A program made the position numbers and the translations under genes. A DNA stretch of 64,000 nt from Channa striata (taxonomy: Eukaryota; Chordata; Actinopteri; Anabantiformes; Channidae), in contig CM065180.1 in the NCBI GenBank assembly GCA_033026295.1, positions 17,725,023-17,789,022 on the forward strand. The letters are read 5' to 3'. A model generated the notes under the pieces. That model did no database searches and was not told the DNA's origin. It saw only the letters and a program-made list of their open reading frames with translations. Of this stretch, positions 38,101 through 52,200 are shown piece by piece. Position 1 is the stretch's first letter. Every line of letters starts with the position of its first letter.

Positions 38101-41100
38101 GGGCTGTTGAATTCTGAGCTAGTCCTCAGGATGCTCAGATTTGCATCAAGCTGCTTGGACTTGTTTAATCCATGGTGATCCGTCAAACAAAAACTTGTTA
38201 TGTTGGCACACAGGAGCCACCAGCTGTAGACAATCATGTTCACTAACAGGAGGCCTTGAAATGGGCAAATTTGAAATGCATTTTAAAACTTTAAGCAGCA
38301 TAGAATAATTAATCTAAATTGATGTGTATGTATCTTTTATCCTGCTAAAAACAAACAAATGAATCAACCAAAGTCTTGGGGTTGGAAGGATGTTGTAATA
38401 CAATTCAGCCTCAGCAAAAAAATACATTACATTAATAATTTAAAGCCCAATATTGCCATGATAGTCATGTTCACGAGGAGTGTAAAGTTTTTGAATGTCT
38501 GATCACAGCTTTAGATGGTTAAAGGCTTGCTAGGAGAATAAAAAGCTTGTTTACTTAACATTAGGTCTGTCATGCCACATTTTATAGATATGTAGGATGT
38601 TGTCCAGTGATCTTAAACAGGCATTAGGGAGCCCATTTTGTCCCCAAAGTATTCTGACACTACAATAATGATCGTTTTATTATTTTCCCAGCAATGACCT
38701 TGGCAGGAAAGATGTATTTTGATGCAATGTCTAAGATTGGGGAGAATGCTACATCGTCTCCGGTCTCAAGAGACTTAGGTAAGTTTCCATATTTCCCCTC
38801 TATTGTCTCTCTGTTTGGTGGGTTAAACTGGAGAAGCTCTGCCAGCTGTAGCCCTGTTTTCCTGAACTAGTTGTTTCTCATTTTAATCCCAGAAGCATTT
38901 AGCATTAGCTGACTATGGGATTTTTCTTCACAATCTATAGAAATTAGTAATTTATACATTTAATTACAAGAATAACTAAGTAAACAATAACATATACAAA
39001 GTAACGAAGATCTTTTTAACCCTAGTAACTCGTTTAAAACTCTGCTAGCTCAGTTCAATAAAACAAGAATTTCTATTTCTTAAATAATGCAAATTTTCAA
39101 AAAATGGGGTCACCCTCTTTCTTCAGCCTGGACTGATATGAAATCAAAAGATAATTCATGCAGAGCCTTGAAAGTAATGTACTATAATATGATCAATACA
39201 CTATGGCACCGAGTAGTTTCATTCTCTGTTTATTCCTGGCCAGCTCCCCAGTTTTCTGTTCCCACAAGCTCATTCTAAGTCTAAAGATGTCTGGCATCCT
39301 AACTCATTGTTTCTGGTGATGCACTTTGATTTAACCACTGCATGTCTCTCAGCTCCCCTGCTGATTAGTTGCAAAACTGCTAATTAAATTCAGTAGCACA
39401 GTGGGAAATGCCACCTGGTGCTTGAAGTCCCTCAGCACAGTTAAGGTGATACTCCACCCCAGAAGAAATAACCCGCACAACATGTGTAGACTCAAAAGGT
39501 AGCTGGAAAGCTGTTTAATTTGCTCCCTATTGAAGAACGTATACTAGTCAGCTTAAATTCGTTGTGCAAAATAGTGTGATTGTTTTTCCTTTAGTCTACA
39601 TATTCAGAAAGGTCGAAACAATTATTGTTTTGTGGCAACGTTTTTGGAGCACATGGTTATATAGACAGCTAAGTAGTGTATTGTGCTGCAGGTAAAACTG
39701 CAAACTTTTAACAGCCTTTTTTTATAAATCTAGGAGTGACGATAATTTTTGGAAATATCAGTATGAGGTGTTAATCAGTTTAGTGGATGATGTTGTGTAC
39801 AGGTTTCAAACAGTCTGTGAACGGCCCATTGTTTTTTTTTCTGTACAATACAGTATAATCACATGGTAGGAACACTCTGGGCTGACAAGTAGGTATGATA
39901 TGTGCTCACTGTGCAGATGGAACTGTTTATCTTTCTGTGTCTGAAAGTCAAACAGGCACACCATGACATAATGTACTCAACAAAAGGAAGCACGTCCGTT
40001 TTAACACATTTTTCACATTAATTTTATGTCCACAAGTATATTAAAGCTGTTAGTAGTCGCCGCTTTAAGAAGATAGTAATCAGAAGAGTAAACAGTAAAT
40101 CATGTCCTCTCATGGTGAGTGCATTTGTAGTATGCTTCCTGTAATAGGAAGAAGAGAGGAAATGAGGGGAGGGACAAACACCAAATTGTGATTATCAGAA
40201 TCCATCTAACTAATTAAGTATTTACCTATTAATTGCATTATTTTAATATCCAAAGTAAACATTACCACATAGTAGTTTTATGTAGGGTAAAGTCCTGATG
40301 TCCATGCTTAGTCACACTAGTCCCTGACCCGTATATTCACTTCATTAACTACTAATCCGTGTATGAGAGAGACAGACAGAGACACTCTGAGTCATTATGT
40401 GGGATTATGTAGAACAGGCGGTGATTAAATAAACGACAGTTATCTAATCTTGCAGAACAGGCTTTAAAACCTAAATCCATTGTAACTTGGTTCTCTTCTA
40501 CCCTTCACTATTACCAGTTAGTGTCCAACTTTCGAGTAGCTGTCGTCAGGATCTCAAGATGATAATAAAGTCTCTGCATCTTGTTTGTGGGCCTGCTAGT
40601 GGTTGTAGGAAAGCTGTCTCATCAGAAACCTGATCTCCACTGACACGTAACCTACCAGAAACCAGATACTCTTGAGAGGCATTGGAGGACCGGTGCACCT
40701 TGTCCTCCTACCTTCTTCCTTTAATTCTTTTAGTCTCTCTCCTCCAGAGTTCAAATGTCAACAGTTGTCTCATTCAGACACTTGAGCATCTGACTGGTTT
40801 TGTTCTTTGTTCGAACAAAGAAGAGGAATTCAGAATCCGAATGTTTGAAACACATTAATTCTTTATATCTTGTAACTCTGAGGTAAACTAAGTCTTACGG
40901 ATGCTGGAAAATAGAATATTCTTGTTTTGTTTTTTTTCTCGGAGGATACTAACAAGGGCCCCACATCCAAAAACGTAGAAGATGAGTTACCTGCTTGTGA
41001 CAGTGCAGCATTGTAATCTGCAAGGAATTTAATCACCTGTTTTTGTTTGTTTTTTTTACAGTGGGAAGGGCTTTATAGCTTTATAGACACACACACACAC

Positions 41101-44100
41101 ACTATCACTCAGACACTGTCCTTTGATGGCGCTGGCCCATTCGCATGGCATCAGGCCCACTTTACATAATCCAAACATGTTTGCATGATGTGTCAGGTGG
41201 CTCTTGTCGGTGCCAGGATTATTTTGCCCACAGTCAAAAACGATGGAAGAACTGTGGGCCAGTTTGCATGCCACCGGCAAAATGTTGCTTTCAGAATCAG
41301 CTGAATGGAATGAGTTTTTTCTCTTTATTTTCTGTATTTTTCTTATTCTGCTTTATCTCGGTTCCGTGAAACCTACAGCTCATTTCACAAGAATGGAGCT
41401 TGATAACATTTCTTGTTGTTGTATCTGTTGCAATCAAGTGATCATTGTTCATAGACTGCATTCACAATGACTGGAAAAACTTAGTCTCCCACTTTCTACG
41501 TACAAAACAGTATGTAAGAAAACAGGTGAGCACGATGGCTCCATTTTTACATCACGGACTATGAAAGAATAAGGAAGAACAGTCACATTTTCTCATATAG
41601 GATGACATAACTGTCCAAGACATATTTGCTTGATGATAGGTTTACACATTACCAGAGGGAAAGGAGTGCTCATTTAAACTGTTAAGTGGTGTTGTTCAAA
41701 CACACACTGACACAAAAGCATGCAACACACACTCTGAATGTAGGTGTTCTTCGTGTCTTTGCATTTTTAGATTTACATACGGTTAATCCACTCCTGACAT
41801 CCAAGCGAAGAAAAGACACTGCAGACGCTTAACTTCCCACTCAAGTTAGCTGAATTGACTTGTTGCCTTTTGTGTTTGAGTAACCGTTATCATTCACAGT
41901 GAATGTAAAACAGCTTTACAGAGCTCACAGTGTCCAGCCATAACGTCCAGCTGCCTGTCTTGCATGGATTTATCTGGGTTGGGTTTGTTAGCTAATGGTG
42001 GAGCGTTGTTTCTGGTGTTATTCACATCATAACAGAGTTTTGCCCTCACACCTTGGTTGATCAAGCACATCTGTTGCCTGGCAACATGTACAGACTGTGA
42101 CAACAGTCAGTAAATGAGTGTAAACTGCTGGGCACCGTTGCTTCATGTGGTTTTACGTGTAACTAAGCTCATTTTAAGAAATCCATAACATGCACGTTTG
42201 CATTGATTCAGTTCCTCCAGGCATAGTGACGTGTCGATGACTCACTTACTTTGTGCCCTGCAAATAAACTGGTCTATCGGGTATTTGACTCAATACCACA
42301 CCTGCTGATTTTACGTTCTAAGATTAGGGGACTTTAAGGTCAGATGTGTTAGGCATTCAGTCCTGGGAAGTTAGCCATGCCAAGTTAGTGCCTGGTTTAC
42401 TTTTAACCCAGCAGACTTTCTCTTAATATGGTAGACATTTCTTATTCTAATTATCCATTATGTACCTTTACCCTACCCAACCCTGTCAGTTTGCAATTTT
42501 CAGTTTCAGGTATTCTGTCTAATTTTTTTCAAGCACACTCTTCATTGCTTTGCCTCTGTACGTTTCTCAGCCTTACTATACACGTTCTTTACCCTGTCAT
42601 TTATTTTCCTCTTCCACTAGTCCCATGTCTTTAGCTTTGTCAAGACGCAGTTACTGGGATGATCTGTTGGCCTTTATCTGTCGGGCTGTTTGAAATGCGC
42701 TGAGTGAAAGATTATTGCTATAAGGCAAGGTGTGGAGAGACAGAGCAGGGAAGGGCAGTGTTTACATTCTGATGAATGCACAGGTCATAGTGATGCCTCA
42801 GACTGGCAGCTCATTGAACGGCTGTCAGAGAATTGCACACTAACTTTTTACACGTCAGTGAGGTTGAATAAAGGAAACTGATTTTTTTTTTCTCCCCCAC
42901 CAAATATTAATGGGTTGATTTATTGAATTTGAAGGCTTACTGTCAAATGACAAGATTGAATGTTGTCTTTACTAATAGTTAGTGAAACTTTCTGTATAGC
43001 TTAATTTCACACCAGTTTATTTGTTGCAATGTGGACCTACAACTGTTACAGATATTGAAAAAGGTTGTTTATTCACCCAGCCAACGTAATTAAAAAATTA
43101 GCTCTAAAGCAGACGCCAGTATATTAGATCAGAAAAAAATATCAGATTATATCACTGTTAACTCTTTCTGTTGCTGCACTTGATGGATGTTTTGTGTCAC
43201 AGCATTCACTCACTGCTCCCATAAAAATTCTGTTCAATGTGGGGGCTGGGAGTCATGGCATGTTGTATCAAGTTTTTATGATGGTCATTTGCCTCCCACT
43301 TTTATATCCAAAATGTCATGTGATTTAGTGGCAGGCACAGCAGTTGTTCAGTGTGTCATTAATTCTACATCTGTGCTTCGTGTACAGTAAAGACAGTATT
43401 GATTACTGTGGGAATAGCAGTGCATGTAGCTTGTCTTCTAAATTATTTGCATTTTCAAGAGTGAAAAGAGATTAAACGTTTTTTTCTGTGGCTGCTGAAA
43501 TTTCACAGTTGAGATGCTGTAGTTTTGCCATTGTTTCTCTTGTGCTTCCTGCAATAATATGACCTCTCCATCTGTGCTGAGACAAATTATTAGAGTTGTT
43601 GGCCCACATACATTTTACATGCGTGCGTGCACACACAAAGACACATGCACATTTTGCTCCTTCATGTCTACCAGTCATCCTAAGGGTGTTAAAAATTGTG
43701 ATTGTCAGAGGACCAGACAAGCCAGGCATGTAAATACACAAACACTTGCAGAAGCCGTTTCAATCTGTGAACAGCACTATCCAGACCACAGACAATATGC
43801 TAAAAAAAATCACAAGTCAGATTGAAGGCCATCTGGCTTAGAGTAGAGCTACTGCCTCTAGCCTTGGATAATGCTGCACAACCATGAAGGGCTGTTATTA
43901 AATTAGTAGTGATAGAAGTTCTTTGGCTACCATTAAACATGCTTTGTTATACATGTAGCTGCCCTCAGAGGGAGATATATTCATGAAGGTTTCTAGAACT
44001 ACAATAGGCAAGGTAAAGTCAGCTTCTGTATTTTTTGTTTTCAGAGTAGGGACCAGGTAGGAAAGTGGAAACCGAATTACAGTTGACCACATAATGATTA

Positions 44101-46187
44101 TGCTCCATAATCCTAATTTGATTACTTGTGCAAGCAACACGCAAAGACAGAAGGTTATAATTTGTGGCTGCCTGCCATCTGCGCTTTTTTTCATTAGATG
44201 AGCAGTAGGTGGTCCAGTTTTTCTGGTCCTGGCACATGTATTTTTTTTCTTTTCATCTTCTGAGTAACATAATCTGTAGCTGGTGACATGTTTTGATGGT
44301 TTTTGAGGCTGTAAATGATGCACAGTTTCACAGCAACACATTCTTTCATGTACAGTGTTTGTATATAGTACAAATCTAAAAGACTGGCTTTGCTTTTTCT
44401 TTCTGTTGTTTAAAACTGTCCTGTCTTTTATTAGATTTTAACTTGTACATTTGTTTCTTTTGTGTTTGTCAGGTATAGTGCTAATGGAAATCTCAGAGGT
44501 CCACAGGAAGGTTCATCTTGAGCTAGAAGAAAATGTGAGTGTTAGATGTGTTTTTGCACTTGCATAGATGCTTTTTGCAAATTCCTATATAACCTTATTG
44601 CTCTGTAATTGAATTGCCTTACCTAAATTTTCAGACAACTTTTCACAAATCTGCCATTGCCACAAAATTGCCATTCACAGCGCACCATTTAGTGGTACAC
44701 AAAGTCCGCCAGCAGTTGAATAGATAGAAACTGCCTCTCCTTCTCTCCAGCCTACATTACACACAGTAGCACCAAATCAGGTTGAATGAGGAAGGGAAAC
44801 AACAGGTTTGGTTTGTAGGTGCCTCTCTTAGTTTATTACCTTCCTGAGAATATGGGCAGGTCTCAATGCGCCCTGGGAAAAAAAACAGCTAAGGCTTTTA
44901 CTGTTATTGCAACAACAGTAATAGTAATTATTTTAATACTAATGCATATTTTAATAATTTATTAATAATGCTGTATTGGTGTTAGTCTGTAACATAATAG
45001 GGACTTCAGGACATTGTAAATTTGCAGTGCCCAAGGTGTCATCTTCCAGGTGTTTGTTTTGTCAAAGCAAAATTTTAGTTTGAAATAATATAAAACATAA
45101 TAATAGGGAAAACTGCCAAACCTCACAATGAAATACTGGGAGCATACATATATTCCTGTTCATTTAATTATTAAACAAATACTGAATTACTAATTGTCAG
45201 TTCATTTGCTGTTCATATATTAAACAAATTATTAGTTAATAATGTTGTCTGCACCCATTTATGACACACCCCTGTGAAAGTGAAACCGTTGGTTTCTAAC
45301 GGTTATAAACAAGCCATATACCCGCTGAAGTTTTTTTTTCTCGTTCTTCTCTAACTCAGAGCCCAAACTCATTGCCTGAGGTTTGCTGCTGTTACATGTT
45401 TTTTACAGATTTGGGTTGAGTGCATGTCAATACGACTTGGTAAACACAAGATTTTGGTAAAATGCTGCACGAGCAACAAATAACTCCAGAGTCTGAAAAT
45501 AACCTGTTATCGTTGAACTTTGGGGCAGAGAAGTTGCGAGGTGCTCCACTGAGACATTGTTGCTAACAGCATCAGTGGGTGGGTTGACTTGTTAATGGAC
45601 TCCAGTTTGTGAGTCATAGCATCAATTCAGGTCAGAGAAAATGATGGAGGAAAACCTTTTGCCTACTTCAGGGACGTTGTTTTGTGTGTGTGTGTGACAA
45701 CTTCTCTGTGGCCATTTGTGTGCGTCCAGTAACGGGGTCGTCTAACTCACTGATCCACCCATGTGGGCGCTGACGCTGCACTGCAACAATGCTGTGGAGA
45801 TGGGAGCACTTCGACGCCCTCACACTAATCAGAGAAAGGGAGAAAGTGAGAGAAGTCTGTGGGCATTCCCACGCTTTGTTTCTGACTCATTCATAAGCAC
45901 AACCTTGGACTTGGCACTCACCCCCGCACACACACGCATCAATACACTCTAAATGATCACTCTCCATTTCAGCATTTCAGACCTACAGTATTCCCCCTAT
46001 TTGCTGCTAACAAACTTTGCACCCCATGCTCCCAGCAAGTTCCTAATCACCGCTGTCTTCTTCATATCTCCTGTCTCTCGTCCCTCCTCCTTCTCCTCAC
46101 CTGAAGTTTAAGAGGTACCACAGAGAGATAATAGCAGAGCTGGAGAAAAAGACTGACATGGATGTCAAATACATGACAGTGAGTAGC

Positions 46188-46225
<38 letters not shown>

Positions 46226-49200
46226 TGTGTGTGCGCATGCCTATGTATGTTGGTTTGTTTGTGAGTCATTCATTCTGTGGCAACAGCACTCCATCCACCC
46301 CCCTACACAGATATAAAAGTATCTTTTGTTATTGTTTTGTTCTCATCAGTTGTTTGTTGTCGAGCACATTTTGTCTGTTTATTAGTTGACCATAGGGAAA
46401 AACATGTCTGTAAGCGATAAGTGTGAAACATGTGATCATTAATCATTGTGATTATGAACAGGATGAGCGTGTAGATGGATGGGAAACTGACTCACTGATA
46501 GGATTTCCTGCCATTATGACTTTGGTCATGGGAATTAATTCATGTCCTTATGGGAGTTTTTGCTGCAGCACAACAGTTGAAGAAAAACAAGATGCGATTA
46601 TCCAGCAGCATTGAAAATTTAAATGTTACGCCATGTGTATTTTGTTTTTAAATTTAAGTTCAAATGGGAATTCGTGATCGTTGATGCTTTGACTACAGGG
46701 CAACACAGATGCAAATGTCTGTCAGACAGCACAAAGACTGCAAGAAATAAGTATTATTTTAGACCAACTACACCAATGGATTATTCATACTCATAATCAC
46801 TGTAAAGTTTTTATAGTCTTTCAAATGTGGATTTTTGCTGAATGGTAGACTAAACATGATGCTACACATCATAATATCAATGTATTGAAAATATGTCTTA
46901 GAAGAAGATGAAATAAGAAATTCTTTCTTTATAAAACTTGGCACCAGGATAATGTTTGCCATAAATTATTAGGTATTGTATTATACCATATATGTAATGT
47001 TATATTTAAAAAATGAAATTACACGTGTGACAGTGATTGTAACAGTGGATATTCATTCTTGATTTATGCTACCCGAAGATATTGATGAGCATTCTGGTTT
47101 CTAGCATTCACATGTGTCATTCCTCTCCTCCAGGCCACATTTAAGAGATACCAGCTGGAGCACAAGATGAAGCAGGATTCTTTAGAAAAGTCCCAATCCG
47201 ACCTGAAGAAGCTGAGGAGAAAGAGCCAAGGCAAGAACGCCAACAAGTACGAGAGCAAGGAGAATGAGGTAAGACGGACACCTCAAACACCTGCAGACAT
47301 GTGGCACATACATGGATGTTTTTCCCTCGACGCTCACACACGGGCATGTTCTTACACATTCAGACCTTGGCACCTGAGACACATTATCGCAAAGCCAGTG
47401 TAACAGCAGTTGAGGACAATGTGTAAAATGTGTTGTCTGTGTAGTCAGGCAGGATGGGAGCTGTTGTTGTTGTATTCTATTGTTCTGCTCCATAAATACG
47501 TCTGCTTGCACCAGCTTGCTCCACCTTCATACACACGGCTGTATAATCTTTAAAATGATCTTAACAGACTTAGATGCAAGTGCTGCATCTGCTCAGCCCT
47601 CGCTGATGATAGCTGTAAATAGCTCTATGGAAAAATGTAGAAGAAAATAAACTGTTTCCTTCAAATCAACTTGGTGTGATCATGGACAGAAGAAAATATA
47701 CTGATGCATTTGTAACTCTAAGACGTATTTAATTAAAGTAGAATGTCGGTTTGCCTGCCTTACATTTTCCATTTTTATTAATTGATTTTGGTTACTACTG
47801 TGTTGTTTGTCAGACTCTTTAGAAAGAGATAACACTGAAATATGTTTTAAGCTTATACTTCATCTTTTTGTATCTCACCAAAATTCGTTAGACCCACTTT
47901 AAACTGTTGCATGTTACCATCACACCTAAACACTCTTACTCTGCGAGATTGGTTTTAAAGCTGCAACCTGGAGAACACAGCAGCCTGAGATGTTGCATAA
48001 TCAACCTAGCATCGATCCAGTCAGGCAGCGTGTGTGTCTGGGTTTGTGTATTCTGTCAGTATGGTTTACCCAACCTTTGCCAGGCAGTAGGAAAGGTCTC
48101 ATTGACCCCAAAACACACAAGCAAGTGACAGAGTTACAGGTGCATCGCCATTAATTCCTTACGTTTACTGCAAGTTTAATTTTCTATACAAACTTTGATT
48201 CACCATAGCCCAGAACAGTTTACTTACAGTACACAAAGTACACTATTTTCACACATTTTTGAAATAGAAATATGCCAGCAGTGCAGACATGTGCAGACAT
48301 ATTTGCCTTTAAAAGTATTTTGAGTGAGGATCATTCTACTTACCAGTCGGAGTTTGATTAGTAGTTTTTGATGTGCGAGCACTGCATGAAGGGCTGTGCT
48401 GAGGGTAGGGGAGCGTAACGAGTGAAGTAAAGCTTTATTCCAGCTGGGCAGAGCAGAAGGGATTGAATCAGTTTCACATTAGCTCTAGCTTAAGTAGCAC
48501 GCCGTAGCTTTAATAGCAATAACATAACAAAGATAAAAGAGATTTTCATTGACTCCTTCGGGTTATGTAAATGTTTTTGCTGAGTTTATATAACTTGCTG
48601 TGCTGACAGCATAATAATATTATTTTCTTTAGCTTTTGGACTTCACCTTGGGCTGTGTTTCATTTGTTAATATTTTATAGTTTAAATGATTAACAAGTTG
48701 AAAGAATATCTAGAACATTACTTGGTCATGAAAAAAGTTACATGCAACCCTGAATACATTTTCTTTCAGCATAAATTCGTACAGCTAGAGTAACAGAAAT
48801 GGTCTGAGAATTTTTTTTTTACAAACTGAACATAATTATGAAAAAGTGGATGAGCTGTTTCCCAGGGACATCTTAAAAGCTAGACTTCCTTCCTCATCTC
48901 TCTTACCACTCTCTGTTTAATGTTTTTTCTTCCTCCCTTTTTGTCTTGTTCCGTTATACTCTCGACATTTTTTCCTGCACTTCACCTTCTTCTGTTTCTT
49001 CCTTCTTTCTCACCTCTCACCTCCCTCTGTTCTATAAGTGAGAAGGAGGAGAGATGTGAAAAAGAAGTGATTTATCTTCCACGGAGTCATGACTGAATGT
49101 GTTCGCTTACTGCTGTGCTCACTTATCTGAGTTAAGACCAGGCATTTGGAGACAAAGAGATGGGCTGGCAAACAGACAGAGAGGTTGTCAGGGATTAGTG

Positions 49201-52200
49201 GCGGGATCTTACAGCAGCAGATGATTCACTAAACACAAAAGACACTTCAAAGCCATGGAACGATCCATCAGAAAGTAGAGACCAGATTTGAATAAATGAA
49301 GCGGGAGAGTTGTCAAAAGGTGGATTTAAAGACTCCAGAAAGCGAGCACATTACTCTCTGTAAACAAGATCAACAAAGATTGAGACACGTATGAAGGTTT
49401 TTAAATGTCAAAGTAGTGTGAAAGAAAGTGTGTTTCTGTATTTTATCTCCCTGTTGCCATCTCGGTCTTTCTTACCTTATAGTTCTAATAAACATTTTGT
49501 TGTCCATAGCAACAGGGACACTGCATTGTTGGCAGATGTAAAGTGACTACATCTACAGTGTTTTGGGGTGTGTGTGTTTCTGCACCTGTGCACGTGTCCG
49601 CTTGTTTGTCAAAAACCATTTAACACTCCCCCTTTTTCTTTTTTTACTCTAATCCAGTTGTTAGTATAAATTATGAAATAACAGAAATAACATTCAAATT
49701 ACCCCATACAACATCTCAGTGAAATAAATAAAAATTATTAAACATTTGGAAACCTAAAGTTTTTAACTTATTTTGGCACCCTCTTCTTTCCTCTTTAAGT
49801 GCAAGAACTGTGGGAGGCTTTTTGCATTTTTGATTACATTTAAAAGAAATTTCAAAAATACATACAAAGTGATTTAATAATCTGTAATGTAAGAATTACA
49901 GTGCACCAGTTTACTTTATTCGTTCCAGTAGGTGTTGTAGAAAAAGAGAAGTAGGAAGAGAGAGAGGAGTGTGAATGGGCAGTAATAAGAAGAGGCTACT
50001 TGGGCTGTTGATTGTGTAGGTGTGTATATTTGCTTTAGAAATTTGCATCTGCTATTTTGTTGACTTGTAGCCACAAAGGTAAGCCTCTTATCACAAGGTA
50101 CTAAGAGAGATATCAGCAAATCAAAATGGGCAAGTTTATGTAAGGGTGTCTGGCAGGCAGACAGACGGACGACGGGAAGGCCGGTCACTTGGTCAGGCAC
50201 ACACACAGCATCGTTTGTACAGTGATGATATGATCTCCGCAGAGTTGTTCAGGTTTTCTCATTGAACGTACAAAGAGTTGTGTAGTCAGGTCATGTTGTT
50301 TTTCATGCTTCCTGTTGTTTAGGAAACATTAATTAGCCTATGTAGGATTACAGATAATCTGCAATATCCATATAGAGAAAACAAAAATAACAACGTAATA
50401 GTAACTCTAAAGTATAGAATATCACTTCTGCACTGATTTGATTATTTATAATCCTTTCTTTTCTTTAAAATTAATAAGAAGCAAGATTGTTTTCTGTATG
50501 AGTTTCGGGGGCATGTTTACTCTGGGTATTTTACCCCCACAGGAACAGTAAACAAACATTTTGGTTAACTAATTACACAGGGAGTTAAGCATTTAAAATG
50601 TTGCTTTCATTTTTACACCAGCAGGTGACAATAGTTTTGTTGAAGTTTCTAAAAATCTCCTACCAGGTGGCTACCTGCATTCCTATTTCCGCGTGCTCCC
50701 TGTTTCTGGGAACAGTGCTGACACACTAGACGAGGAACTCGACTTTCTGCGCATAAATGCATTTTATTCACCACAGCCCTCAGTCATTTAAGGTTTTATC
50801 ACACGAGAGCAGTTACACGAGCTGAATAGAAAGGGTGTGTTCCCCGTGCATTAGGAGCCGTTACAGGTGTGCCATTCTAGCCAGTTGGATGAGGATGATG
50901 ATGATACGGATCTAATGCGAAGCTTAGGAATGCAGTCAGGGATCAGGTTATTATTTAAGAAAGATACCAGATATGTTACATCACAGTCATTTGTTTCACT
51001 GTTACAACTTATTTTTCTGTGTGGTTAGAAAATCGTATAAATACACTGCATCACCCAGTTCATATCCAGAATTTTAATTTATGCTGATAACATCAGCAAA
51101 TACTCACACAACAGGACTGGAAATAACCCTGATTCAGCACTATAGTAATAATATACACAGTACAGCTTATTCACTTTATTTCACCCATATATACATTTAC
51201 TTCAGTAACAAACTGTGTTGAGTGTTTTTGTTCATTCTTGCTGTAAGAAATATCGAAACAAATCCATACTCTGAAAGGTTTTTTGTTAATTAGTGATGGA
51301 AATTAGGTAATTGCAGTAAGACAGTGTGAATTCAGTTTTACAAACACCTGCTTCCTTTGAGTGCCCCCCCCCTGACCTTTCTATAATCCCAGGCTGGCAG
51401 TATAGATAAGACAGACCCTTTCAATGACTGCTGTACCCTGTCCCTCCTCCGCCTGTTGCTCTGTCCTCCTTTCACAGAACACTGCATGCAGCCCAATCTG
51501 TCAATACAGTAAGATCAAATAAAGCCTGCCCTCTGCAAGACCGAGATTAGGTTATCTAGAAAACAACCGTGCTTCTATAGCACTTGGCCCTTGTTAGGTC
51601 TGTGTATAGATCTTGAGTGAAATAGACTGGATGGTTAGAAACGGTGTGCACAGGACGATAAGACAGCCAGATGGTCTGTTTGAGGTGGTAGATTTTAGGA
51701 TGCCAAAAACCATTATTCAATTAAGTGACTTAAACTGTATATGCACTGGCAGCTGTGCACAGACTGAGCGCTTGTTTGTATATACGTGAAGTAATTAAAT
51801 TATTGTGAACTGAAATATGTATATGTACATGTGTGTGTATTGCCAGTGCCTGGAAACGTTGACGGGCCGTCAGATGGACATGCAGTTGTTCATCGCAGAC
51901 AGCTGTAAAGAGGCTCTACTTGAGGAGAAGAGACGCTTTTGTTTCTTGGTGGACAAACACTGCATGTTCTCCTACCAGGTCGCCTCCTTTCATGACAAGG
52001 TACAAGACACACATGTTATGAATCAAGCACCAAAAGCTATCTTTATCTTGGACTTTTTCTTATCCAGATCTTCAACAGTCTGGACCATAAAGATCACATT
52101 ACTGAGAAAACCTGTAACAGCTTTAGTCTAATTGAAATACCAGCCAGAATAATTTTATTCCAAAACCCATGATGCATCAAGTTACCATAGTGACAAAAAT

